A model generated the notes under the pieces. It was not told where the DNA came from and made no database searches. It saw nothing but the letters and a program-made list of their open reading frames with translations. A program made the translations under genes and the position numbers. From Triangularia verruculosa (taxonomy: Eukaryota; Ascomycota; Sordariomycetes; Sordariales; Podosporaceae), in NCBI GenBank assembly GCA_033296885.1, contig MU863920.1:186001-250000 (forward strand): DNA of 64,000 nucleotides, in the 5' to 3' direction. Below are positions 54,793-64,000 of the stretch, piece after piece (the first letter of the stretch is position 1; each line of letters begins with the position of its first letter).

Positions 54793-56353
54793 TGAGTGAG
54801 AGAGAGAGAGTCAGCAAATGGACAGCTAGAGCGATGCGCGCGCGTCGACAGCTGATGAGTGAGCGCCACCAGTTTCCAAGACCGAGATAATTGGGTGACA
54901 TTGTACGATAGAGCGATAGGTCGAGCTTGGCGCATGAATTGCTAAGGATTGGATGCTGGAATAGTGCTGCAAGAGACAGGGGAAAAAACCGAGCCAGAGC
55001 TGCAGGAAGCCGTGGGCAGAACGAGCTTCTCGAAGAGCGCATATGCAGATGGGGATGAGATGACGTTGGTGGTTAGCGTTGGGGCCTCCGAAACCACCAG
55101 CCAGAGAAGGCCGAAGATTTTGAATGGCTTGCTGTCCGTCAAAGTCAATTCGACGCAATGGCGCTAACATGACCGAGAAGGACAACGTTGAACCAACGAC
55201 GAGGCGCTTCTACCGGACCAATTAACCCTTTGCGGAGGATTTGGTACTGTTTATGACGTGCCCTGATGGAGGCACGTGAGGCAAGGGAGAACTTCACAGT
55301 GTCATCAAAGTTGGTGGGAGAAAATGGCCACTTGGGATCCAAAAGTCTGGACAAGCAGTCACGCACTGTGGATCCGTCCATTGCAGGTAGGGCACGGAGC
55401 ACCGTCGCCTCCATGTTGCCATCGCCGATTGTTTGCCATGTTTCCTGGGAGAGAGAACGCAAGCTATACTGCGAGATTGGAGACAATTCAATATCATACA
55501 TATATATATCTATTTTGAAACATGAAGCTACCATATCCACCAGTGCCGGTAGGATCCGGTGGAGATGGACTTTTCTGGTGGTCCTTGAGACCTGGACTGC
55601 ATCTAGGGACCCCTGTTTTCTTTTATTGTACTGTAGCCCGCACGCAAAGCCGACCGCGCAATCCTGACCTCTGCCCTGCGAGCCCCTCCCTCCCCCCAGC
55701 CTAGCTTTCCAAGCCTTCTAACATTTTTCCGTGGGCTCGTCCACAGCCCGCACTCGTCTCTGCGCCTTGGCCCCTGCCTTCACCCCCTCCCAATTTCCTG
55801 CCCTGCGACAAGCCCTTCATAAGACCTTCTTGGTGCCCATCGCATCGCCGCCCTCTAGGCTGCCTCTCCCCACCAACACACCTGTCACCGACATCACTGT
55901 TGCGACAACTGTCCCAAACACACCACAGCCAACCGTGCGGCTGAACAAAGGGCGGACACTACCCTGTGAGCGAGTCCAAAACAAAGGCGGAGAACGGCAG
56001 CAGCATCGTTCTCGGAGGAGTCAGCGACCGAAACCCCCGACCGACAGACAGACACGGGACAATCCAGATCCAACAATACCAATACCGCACAAGAGAAAAA
56101 AGGAGGAGGCAATCAATCAGTCAATCAGTTGGCGAAAATCCCACACCGAGACGCTGCATTTCGATTCGTTACACTGATCCAGGACCACCCGAAGAAACAA
56201 CAGCGGCATTGCGCTGGCGTAACGCAACAGCCCACGCTCTATCGGCCGAATCGATTGTCCATTCCTCGCTTCTCGCCATCTTTTTCTTCCACCCTCGTCG
56301 ATAGCCACGCCTAAGTTCGAGTTTGAGAGAGAGGGGGCGCCCTGACACCAACC
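51684..56353. other. 4.7-kb gene-free stretch upstream of BEM1
   Basis: No ORF here has family features; the longest, 53650-54189 (+, 179 aa), overlaps another frame and looks random. The stretch holds the THP3-like 3' UTR, a GA microsatellite at 54761-54811, a 14-bp direct repeat (GCATGCTTGGGATG at 52919 and 52941) and a pyrimidine-rich last kilobase that fits a long BEM1 leader. Unrecognised non-coding RNA is possible. Confidence 0.5.
54761..54811. repeat. GA/CT microsatellite
   Basis: About 50 bp of nearly pure (GA)n, interrupted by GTGAGTGA in the middle. Likely length-variable between strains. Confidence 0.85.
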
Positions 56354-58695
56354 ATGAAGGTACGTCATTCCACCTTGTCCTGTCTCCGTCGCTTCCCAAT
56401 TCGCTGCGCCATCTGGCTCTGGGGATGCGGGCAACCACAAATCTGGCGCCAGCGCCGGCGCCAGTTGCCCTCTCTGACCACTTGATCGGGCGGCCTTGCT
56501 GAACCCCTCATTTTGGCCTGGCTGCTCTGCTCCATGGCCGTTGGCATTTCATGGACCTTCCCCATCGCTTGACTCATTTGGCCTGATTCCTTATACCTGT
56601 CTTGCGTATCTCTCGCGCGCTCTTGCTCTTGCTACCCCTCTTGTCATTTCATATTCATTCCTGGCTGCCTGCTAACACGATGCGCGCATTGAAGGCTTTA
56701 CGGAGGTCCATCAAGGGGGAGAAGGAGAACAAGCCACACATCAGCATCGCTCCCAAATCAGCCGTCGCTATTGTCCCTCCCAAAAAGGTGCGTCTTTTGC
56801 GTGCTTGTGCTGCTCATCATTCTGCACACCGATCGCCATGCTGCCTGGGGACCCCCCTCGGCGGGCCCCGGCGAGCTCCCCTCTCAAGTCTCAGGGATAA
56901 AGACTGACGTCGGTGGCATAATTAGGTGATTCGAGCACTATACGATTATGAAGCTCAAAATCCTCAAGAGCTGAGCTTTTCCCGCGGTGACTTCTTCCAC
57001 GTCATCGGGCGCGAGAACGACCAAGATTGGTATGAGGCCTGCAACCCCGCCCTTCCGGACGCCCGTGGCCTAGTGCCCGTTGCATTCTTCCAAGCTCTTG
57101 GACGTACCGAACGCGACAGTGGTCAGTCTCAACCCGACACCGCCCGTTCGAAAAATTCCGCCAAGGGCCCAGACAATGATTCCGGCTATGGCGATGCATC
57201 TACTGTTGGCACCACGACGCCTGCTGCCAGCCAGCGGAGCTCTAAAATCTCAGGAAAGTCTGGAGCCATGGTCTACGGTGTCGTCATGTACGACTTCGAG
57301 GCGGAAAGAGGGGACGAGCTTGACGCCAAGGCGGGTGAGGCTATCATCGTGATTGCCCAGTCTAATCCCGAGTGGTTTGTCGCAAAGCCAATTGGAAGAC
57401 TCGGAGGACCCGGCCTGATTCCCGTCTCTTTCGTCGAGATTCGAGATATGGCGAGTAACACACCGGTAGCAAATCCCGAAGAATCTGTTCGGAGGGCCGG
57501 AATTCCCAAGGTCGAGGAGTGGAAGAAAATGGCCGCCGACTACAAGAATTCTAGCATCACGCTTGGCAAGTTTGACGTCGGCGGTGCGCCAATTGAACAA
57601 GGCATGGAGCGGATGAGCCTCCAACAACAAGCGAATGGGCGGACTAGCCAAGTACCGGTTGGCAACTATGTGAGTGACATTTGCGCTAATGATCCTTTCG
57701 GTGTCAATTTACTAATATCGTGGTTACAGCAGCAACCGCAGTCACCGCCGCAACAACAAGCGCAAGTGCAGCCCCAGCAGCCATACAACACGCAGCAACC
57801 AGCTCAGCAGCCAGCCTATGGTGGCCGACAAAGCACCGAAGTTTCTGCTCCCGTATCTGCCCAGATTCCCCGGTACTGCTTCGCCGAAGACAAATACTGG
57901 TTCGTCATCGAGGCCGAGCTGGAGGATGGCCGGACTTGGGAGCTGTCCCGATACTACGAAGATTTCTACGATTTCCAGATTGCGCTCCTGACCGAGTTCC
58001 CTGTGGAGGCTGGCACAACCGGAAAGAAGCAGCGCACGCTACCGTACATGCCCGGTCCCGTTAACTACGTCACCGACGCCATCACGGAAGGCAGACGCCA
58101 CAACCTGGACGCCTACGTTAAAAGTTTGCTGGCACAACCCCCGTACATTTCGAAATGCGACCTGGTAAAGCAGTTCTTTGCGCCACGGGAAGGAGACTAT
58201 GAGATCGATCCCACAGCGCAAGGTGAGGAATATCGGTTGTCTGGCGGGTCCCAACCATCATCAACAGACTCGCCCGCGGATGGAGCATCACGGCAATCAT
58301 CGCGGCAGAACCTCAACGGGAGCGGGAACGGCTACGCTGGTCTGTCGGCCCCGGCACGGCAGATGGGAGGTGGTCAGCCAGCAGTAAGCAGACAAGTCTC
58401 TTCTCTGTCACAACCGTCGCAATCATCCCTCTCACCAGGCATTCAGCAGCCCGGAGCCCAGATGAAGGTCAAACTCAGCTATAACGGAGACATCATCGCC
58501 ATCAAGGTACCGCAAGATATCAACTTCCCGTCCTTGTACGACAGAATCACCGAAAGACTGAAGATTCCCGGAGGAGAGATGGTGCAGCTGTCGTACAAGG
58601 ACGAGGCCACCGGTGACAAGCCGCCACTGATGAGCGACAACGATCTCGATATCGCTCTCAGCCGGAATGAGAAGCTGCTGCTCTATGTGGAATAG
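56354..58695 (+). CDS. BEM1: Polarity scaffold Bem1 (SH3-SH3-PX-PB1)
   Basis: Four exons: 56354-56359 (only ATG AAG), 56695-56787, 56926-57669 and 57730-58695, giving 602 aa that start MKALRRSIKGEKENK. The last intron (57670-57729, 60 nt, GTGAGT...ACTAAT...TACAG) is in frame and stop-free. SH3-1 is about 34-95 (VIRALYDYEAQNPQELSF, DWYEA), SH3-2 about 145-205 (GVVMYDFEAERGDELD). A Gln/Pro-rich linker precedes the PX domain, about 305-435 (WVIEAELEDGRTWELSRYYEDFYDF-type core, then LPYMPGP and NLDAYVKSLL). PB1 is about 515-602 (KVKLSYNGDIIAIKV, PLMSDNDLDIAL). Bem1 brings Cdc24 to Cdc42 at sites of polar growth and binds PAK kinases. Starting instead at the ATG at 56680 would give MRALKALRRS. The six-base first exon is the better fit. 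Confidence 0.93.
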
Positions 58696-60222
58696 GTGGT
58701 GTAGAATGCATGCAAGCGCTCCATTCTTTTTGTCTTTTTTTCTTGTCATGGTTACTGGAATTTTCACCTGCGTTGTACGTTGCACCAAGTATACCCAACC
58801 TTTTTTTTGGTTCTTGTTGTTTTTCTGCTATTCAACCTCGCATTGTACCGAACGATGACGATCTATAACAATGCGTTTTTTTTCTCTGGCTTTTTTTCCC
58901 TCGTGGTGGGATGAATGGAGCTGGCCTATTTATACCCCCCCTCAAAGAAAGATATATATCCTATCACGCTGTCACCCAGCCGCTTTTACCTCAAACACAT
59001 TATGCCTCTCTTTTGCTTGGATGCGCGTATGCTGGCATGGAATGACTTGAAGGGGAGGGAAACGGAAGTAGAGCATGGGGGCCGAGGTATAGGAAGGGTC
59101 CTTGTTTTCATTGAGCTGTGGAGTGTCAGTGTGTGTGTGTGTGTGATGGATGGATGGAATGAATGTACATGTCTCATGGCGGGGGAACAAAAATGATGAA
59201 TTGTGACTTTTGTTTTTTTCATGGTTGGTTTGCCTTGTGTTTTTGATGCGAAGTTTTGAAGTTATGATAAAGTAGGGAGAAGGGAGGATGATTGAGGGGT
59301 GGTGAGGAGGGAGAGAGAAAGTGAGAGAGGGAGAGGGGCTGGTTTTGAGAACATGAAGTGATGTAGAATTGTGGCCTTCTTTCCGGGTTTGAAGATGTAG
59401 GCAGGCAGGCTTCTCGTTAGCGGTAATGGAGAGGTTTGATGATGAACCATTCCCTCCGCGCATGGGGATCACCAACGAACAGATCGTGCTGTGCTGGGTT
59501 GTGTTTATATTGACTGATTTGAGGTGGGATGAAGAGTGTATACTTGTATACCTGCCACAGCCACTCCGCCACCAAGATGTTTGAACCCAACGACCAACAC
59601 GCCCGTCCCTACTTTACAAGCGGGCTAGATACTGCGTGCCTTGCCAGAAATTGACAAACTCAAAAGCCCTTGAGGACAAACATTGAATTCATCGCACAAC
59701 ACCAGAGTTCAAACGAGAACATGGAACCCATCCATATACGAGAAGAAGAAAAAAAGCACTGCACATGTTTGTTGCCGCTGGCCCTAGCAAAGACCAAGAC
59801 AATAACTGATCCTCAAAAGCAAAAACAAACAAAAAAAAAAAAGAAAAAGAACACCAGGTCCAGTTTTCCAGCCCAGCCCAGTCAATGTCCCTTTTCCTCA
59901 GAATAAATACACCCATCCATAAATCACACACACAGGAACATCCACACCACAGATGATGAATGACCTAAAAAAAAAAGAAGAAAAACACGCCTAAAACACC
60001 GCTCCCTATCCCTTCCCTTCCCTTCCCTTCCCTTCCCTGAAGAAAATTTCCTTTTTTCCTCCCCCCGTTAAACCTATACCCGCCAGAAAAAAAAACAAGA
60101 TATTAAATCAATTGGTATAAAACACCCTTTCATCAATCACGCCGAAACACAAAACACACCCTGTTCTTGCCCCCCACCGTTTTGTGATATTACCTGCCCT
60201 CTTGCATCAAACAGCCAGTCCC
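58696..60222. other. Convergent 3' region with simple repeats
   Basis: About 1.5 kb between the stops of BEM1 and the CENP-B-type gene. It contains many T and A homopolymer runs, a (GT)n tract at 59129-59145 and a CCCTT pentanucleotide repeat at 60010-60038. Short ORFs here are low-complexity. Probably two long 3' UTRs. Confidence 0.5.
60010..60038. repeat. CCCTT pentanucleotide repeat
   Basis: Five to six exact CCCTT units in a row. Confidence 0.85.
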
Positions 60223-61569
60223 TCAAACAACAACATGACTGCTCAAATGCTCCACCGCCTCCTTGATCGTCCTCAGCATCCTCTTGTTGATGCAAAACGG
60301 ACACCTCACCGGGTTCTCCACCACCGACACCGGCGCCCCGCTAGGGATCGGTGTCAGAGTGAGGTCCTCCCCTTGCCCTCCCCCGCCACCACTTCCGTTA
60401 GCTGTCTGTGCTTGCGGTGTTTGCTGCTGCTGCTGAACCTGCTGGGGTGTATTCGGTGCAAACTGAGGTTGCGCCTGAGGTGCTTGCTGTGCTTGTTGTG
60501 CTCTCGGTCCAACGCTTGCGTTTCGAGTCCCTGGATTGGGAGCCGTCAGCCCGGCTGCGTTCATAGCGTGCTGGGCGTAGGCTTGGTTGGCTATTGCTCC
60601 AAGGGCAGGGAGACCACCGTCGACAGCGCGATCACCTCCCATTTGCGGTTGTTGATGATCAGGGGTGACGCCGACGAGGTTGACGCCGCCGACGCTGTTA
60701 TTGTCCTCCTGTTGTTGGTAGGCGCGAAGAGCGTTTTGGAGGACGACTTCAGGGTCTTCTTCTGAGTGGAACATCCCTGAGGTGTCTGTGCCGCCGCCCA
60801 TGGGGTTGTTGTTTGGTGTTCCTGGCCCACCGTCTGGAGATGGGTTGTGTTGACGGCGGAGGATCTCTTCTTTGACGCGCTCGCATATGTCGAGGGTGGT
60901 CGCGACGTGGACAAAACGCTGGATGTACTCCATGATTGTTACTGGAGGGAGGTCGGCGGTCACGGTGACGTAGCGGGTGAGGTGGTCGGCGAGGCTGGAG
61001 ACGTCGTCGCCGGCGTTTTGGAGGGGGATGCCACCGGGCATTGGATTGCCGCCTCCGCTACTCGTCGGGCGACGCTGGCGTCTAACCAGGAGGCCGTAAC
61101 GTTTCTTGAAGCGGTGGATCCATCCGGGAGAAAATTCGGGAGCTGGCTCGTCCTTGTAGCGGGGGAGTTGATTGTATATTGTCTTGGCCTTGTCGGCGAG
61201 CTCTTCGTTGGAGGGCTGGCGGCCGTTGTTCACCATTTGCTGGTGCCATAGCAGGACGAGCTTCTCGACATCGGGCCAGTTACCGAAGCGGAGGCGGGAG
61301 CCGGAAAGCTGGGGGTCGCCATCGAGGCGGGCGTACTTGGGAGAGAGGGAGTGGGAGACGGTGGACTGGGAGATTGTTTGGTTGTATTGGCTGGCGAACC
61401 AGTCAATGCAGGCCTTGTGGCTGGGCCGAACGGGTTGAGAGTTGGCCCATCGGCGGAGGGCACGGCGCTGGTCGAGGGTCAAGCTATGGCGCTCCCGGGT
61501 GGCCGAGCCGGGGGTTGAGCCGATCTGGTCCATCGACTCGAGAGGCACGTCGGGCTTCATGGCCGACAT
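60223..61569 (-). CDS. CENP-B-type HTH DNA-binding protein
   Basis: Intronless, 448 aa. Residues about 28-80 form a psq-like helix-turn-helix (LTLDQRRALRRWANSQ, ISQSTVSHSLSPKY). Residues about 95-165 are a CENP-B/Tc5-type HTH (NWPDVEKLVLLWHQQM, FSPGWIHRFKKRYGL). There is no DDE endonuclease domain, so it is not an active transposase. The middle holds a short helical region (YIQRFVHVATTLDICERVKEEIL). The second half is Gln/Pro/Asn-rich and disordered. The tail has a C2H2-like finger (C-x2-C-x14-H-x3-H, CPFC...HLSSH). Fission yeast relatives Abp1/Cbh1 bind centromeres and retroelements. A domesticated pogo-type regulator is the likely identity; orthology is not proven. Confidence 0.85.
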   Translation of the reverse strand: MSAMKPDVPLESMDQIGSTPGSATRERHSLTLDQRRALRRWANSQPVRPSHKACIDWFASQYNQTISQSTVSHSLSPKYARLDGDPQLSGSRLRFGNWPDVEKLVLLWHQQMVNNGRQPSNEELADKAKTIYNQLPRYKDEPAPEFSPGWIHRFKKRYGLLVRRQRRPTSSGGGNPMPGGIPLQNAGDDVSSLADHLTRYVTVTADLPPVTIMEYIQRFVHVATTLDICERVKEEILRRQHNPSPDGGPGTPNNNPMGGGTDTSGMFHSEEDPEVVLQNALRAYQQQEDNNSVGGVNLVGVTPDHQQPQMGGDRAVDGGLPALGAIANQAYAQHAMNAAGLTAPNPGTRNASVGPRAQQAQQAPQAQPQFAPNTPQQVQQQQQTPQAQTANGSGGGGGQGEDLTLTPIPSGAPVSVVENPVRCPFCINKRMLRTIKEAVEHLSSHVVV

Positions 61570-62947
61570 TGTGCGCGCTCCTCTGAATGGGAGCTAACAG
61601 TAGGCAAAAAGGCGATAAACGCCCTTGTTTGGCGCAATCAAGCGCGATATGCAATGGCTCGCGAGACGAAGCTCTCGAAAGCTTGGCTAGCCTCAATGGA
61701 CGATATCGCGATTCGAGACAATTGAATAATATGCGGCGATGGCTGGTCTGGCGATCGTTGTAATGAGGTGTTGTGGAGGGTAAAAAGTCGGCAAGCGGGG
61801 GAGCTGCACGTGCACCACGACAATTGAGTTTGGTTAGTCAGCTACTGGTGTGACTGAGAGCTGCGACACACCATCTGATTGGATGACGTTGACTCGCGCA
61901 CCGCCACTTGCATGGCCACCACGTCTGGACTTGCATTCATTGCAGCAATTGAGTACGAATACTCGTCAACAGCCAACATGCACCACGAACATCGATAGCC
62001 GTCAGAATTCTATCATGTCCCATAGCAAGGCTTTTCCAAGGTGTGCATCTGTCAGTTGTAGAGGCATTGTATGCGTCCGTTTTCTCTCATGCCACTCAGG
62101 GTATTCCTGTGATTGCATAAGCCGGCAGGTTGACTCCGTCTGTCTGGTAAACGAATGCGCCGTGGCTTCGACATGTGCATTCCCAAAACTTAGGGCCTGT
62201 CGAAGAAGTCACTTGAAGCGCTTCAATATTTTTCTATTTCCATGGCCCTCGCATAACCGACTGTTGTCGATCATCTCCTTTCCAAAGCCTGTAGCGCCGT
62301 ACATTCGTCCTGACTGTTGCTTAAGCACGTCCTGGACAAACTGACACTGCAAAGTGGGAATGCGGCATTTACAGATTAATAGGCCGTGAAAGATAATCAA
62401 TGGGCCTTAACAAGATACTTTTACCGTGTTAAAAGATAGTAATAAGCCCTAAAAAGATAGTAGATAGGCCCTTTTCTACTATTCTCAAGGTGTGATCCTG
62501 GCTTGCAGTACCAATTATTTTGTCCACGGCGTGCCAAGTCCGAATCTCTTCCGTACATCTCCACCTCACCCAACGACATCCGTATCCGATGAACCGCCGA
62601 TCGCGGCCCCACCACCGAACTACATACCATCCCAGTTGTTGGTAAACCTAAGAGACTCGCCAGAGGCTAGGTGGTTCGACTTCCTAAAGAACAGCACATG
62701 GGCCTCATAAAATAGTTAGTCAGTCTCAAATAACATTCATTTACTAGGCCTTCAGAAAGGCTTCGGCGAAAGTAATATTTAGGAATAAAATCAGAAGCGG
62801 AAGCTTGACGAGAGAAACGCCGCCAATCCATGGTTTTGAAAGCGAGTGAATTATCAGTGGTTTGTATTGAAGATGCACATGGTGACCACCTGAGCTTTGC
62901 GGGCAGATAGCCATTGCGAACCGTCTGCAGGATAATTAACCGCTGCT
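61570..62947. other. Gene-free, partly AT-rich stretch
   Basis: About 1.4 kb. The left part is the promoter of the CENP-B-type gene. Between 62,350 and 62,480 short imperfect repeats occur (AAGATAGTA at 62,434 and 62,454; GGCC(T/C)T units), suggesting decayed repeat DNA. ORFs here are short and lack family features. Confidence 0.45.
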
Positions 62948-64000
62948 TTAATCGGAACCACACAGAGCCACGCAGAATTCACCAAATTCGGCGCTCGTTG
63001 CCTCTTGTACTGCATCCTGTAGCTTCAGTCCATATTTCTTATGATAGGCCTTCTTGACCTCCTGCATGTGAGACTTATCCCAGTGATAGCGTACAAGGCG
63101 TGAAATGAGCAGCTCGTGGCGTGATCCATCGCGCTTCGACGTTGTCAGTGTATGATGGAGCAATATAGCGTCACGCAATGGCTTATTCCTGATCCCGTTG
63201 AGAATATGCGTGACGATCTCTCCCCCCTATTGATCGTAGTGACCATCAGCATCTCCCAACTGGTGTTTATATAAGGACTGTGATTACTTACATCTATGTT
63301 CATGCATCTTCGTACTGCTTCCCTCGCAAAATCTTCCCCCTGAAACAACTGCCCATACACCTTCAGTATCTCCCTCAAATGGCGGTCGCTACGTTGAATG
63401 ATGGTTCTGACTATTTGATCCTCCCCGCCTTTTTCGACCCTCACGGAAGCACGTAGCTCCTTGGCATCTTTATACACCAAATCAGTGTCGAAATCAGCCT
63501 CCTCCATCCCCTTTTTTTCTAGCACCATCATCACTGCTTCTTTAAAGATGCCCTCTCCTAGCTCAAAATGCAGACATGCCTGCAGACTGTTATCATACTC
63601 GCTATCTCGAAACTCATACTCAATGAGACGAATTTCATCATTTGTTCTGCCAAAAAACGCATCAACCAGAAATTGCTTTTGCGTTTTATCCCTCTGGTAC
63701 CAGTATGTGATCCAAGACGCCTCAGACTCCCACTGCCCAAGTGCCGTAGCGTAACATACCAGCATGAAATTTAAGTCCACGCCTCTAAGGCATGTACGTA
63801 TGTGCTTGGCAACATTTACCCCCTTCATTTCAAGCCCGGTTTTCACCAGCCTTTGGTATTCACTCCGTATTTGCATGATTTCATGGTTGGTTCGGTTTGG
63901 CAAAATGTCGATAAGTGGTCTTGTATCGGGCGGAACTCTGTCCGGTTTCAGCACCGCGGCAATGCGGGCAGCGTCATCTGCCGGGTCTAGCCTCAAGTTA
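62948..64000 (-). CDS. Annexin, C-terminal part, cut by the right edge
   Basis: Exons from the window edge to 63292 and 63226-62948; the 65-nt intron (GTAAGT...CAATAG) joins RCMNID to GGEIVTHIL. The frame stays open to the edge, so the N-terminus is missing. At least three annexin repeats are visible: ILPNRTNHEIMQIRSEYQRL; AFFGRTNDEIRLIEYEF; IIQRSDRHLREILKVYGQLF, and a fourth with LISRLVRYHWDKSHMQEVKKAY and the conserved C-terminal EFCVALCG. The repeats keep the hydrophobic spacing but lack the GxGT...E type II Ca2+ sites, so calcium binding may be weak or absent. Annexins bind acidic membranes; this one resembles the fungal annexin XIV group. Confidence 0.85.

Noticed and set aside
62340..62500. 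Possible transposon terminal repeat
   Set aside because: The short AAGATAGTA units are imperfect and have no target-site duplication or transposase nearby; listed only as decayed repeat-like DNA.
224..63999. tRNA, rRNA or CRISPR features
   Set aside because: No cloverleaf with intron-compatible arms, no rRNA-like block and no spaced direct-repeat array was seen. A tRNAscan-SE run would settle the tRNA question.

Overview
The window reads as nuclear DNA of a filamentous ascomycete, most likely a Sordariomycete. Genes carry short introns of about 50-80 nt with GTNNGT-type donors and CTRAY branch sites. There is a Zn2Cys6 regulator of the AflR type, a highly reducing polyketide synthase and a multimodular NRPS, and the right half holds single-copy fungal housekeeping genes (VPS36, THP3/LENG8, BEM1). 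No species can be named from sequence alone.

Bases 1-36,200 form a secondary-metabolite gene cluster. In order: the 3' end of an unrecognised gene (2-223), an AflR-like regulator (925-2398, +), a UbiA prenyltransferase (2511-3551, -) divergent from an A-T-R carboxylic-acid reductase (3899-7220, +), a six-exon P450 (7342-9287, -), a Hod-like cofactor-free dioxygenase-family alpha/beta-hydrolase (10112-11074, +), a branched-chain aminotransferase (11798-13009, +), a second P450 (13459-15219, -), a 2514-residue HR-PKS with KS-AT-DH-MT-ER-KR-ACP (16502-24147, +), a MAPEG protein (24427-24942, +), a two-module A-T-C-A-T-C NRPS (24954-31430, -), a 14-TM MFS exporter (31983-33771, +) and a flavin-dependent halogenase (34476-36190, +). 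I infer that the HR-PKS makes a methylated, reduced chain. The aminotransferase could turn such a chain into a non-proteinogenic amino acid, as the PKS and aminotransferase of the cyclosporin cluster do, and the NRPS would build it into a dipeptide-type scaffold. Halogenase, P450s, UbiA enzyme and A-T-R reductase would tailor it or make a second, prenylated aromatic part. I do not recognise this gene combination as a described pathway.

Bases 36,385-40,930 are an accessory island. It holds a three-exon orphan gene (201 aa), a small basic/coiled-coil gene, and a decayed second locus of the orphan family that itself contains a 256-bp-offset duplication and a 63-bp internal tandem repeat. Then come a pseudo-aspartic-peptidase membrane protein (40929-42727, -) and a GH47 alpha-mannosidase (43334-45076, +).

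Bases 45,900-64,000 are conserved core: a putative mitochondrial membrane protein, VPS36 (-) divergent from THP3/LENG8 (+), a 4.7-kb gene-free stretch, BEM1 (+), a CENP-B-type HTH protein (-) and the C-terminal part of an annexin (-) that runs off the right edge. Three genes (NRPS, mitochondrial protein, BEM1) contain introns that are multiples of three and stop-free, so simple ORF calling would translate them as protein.
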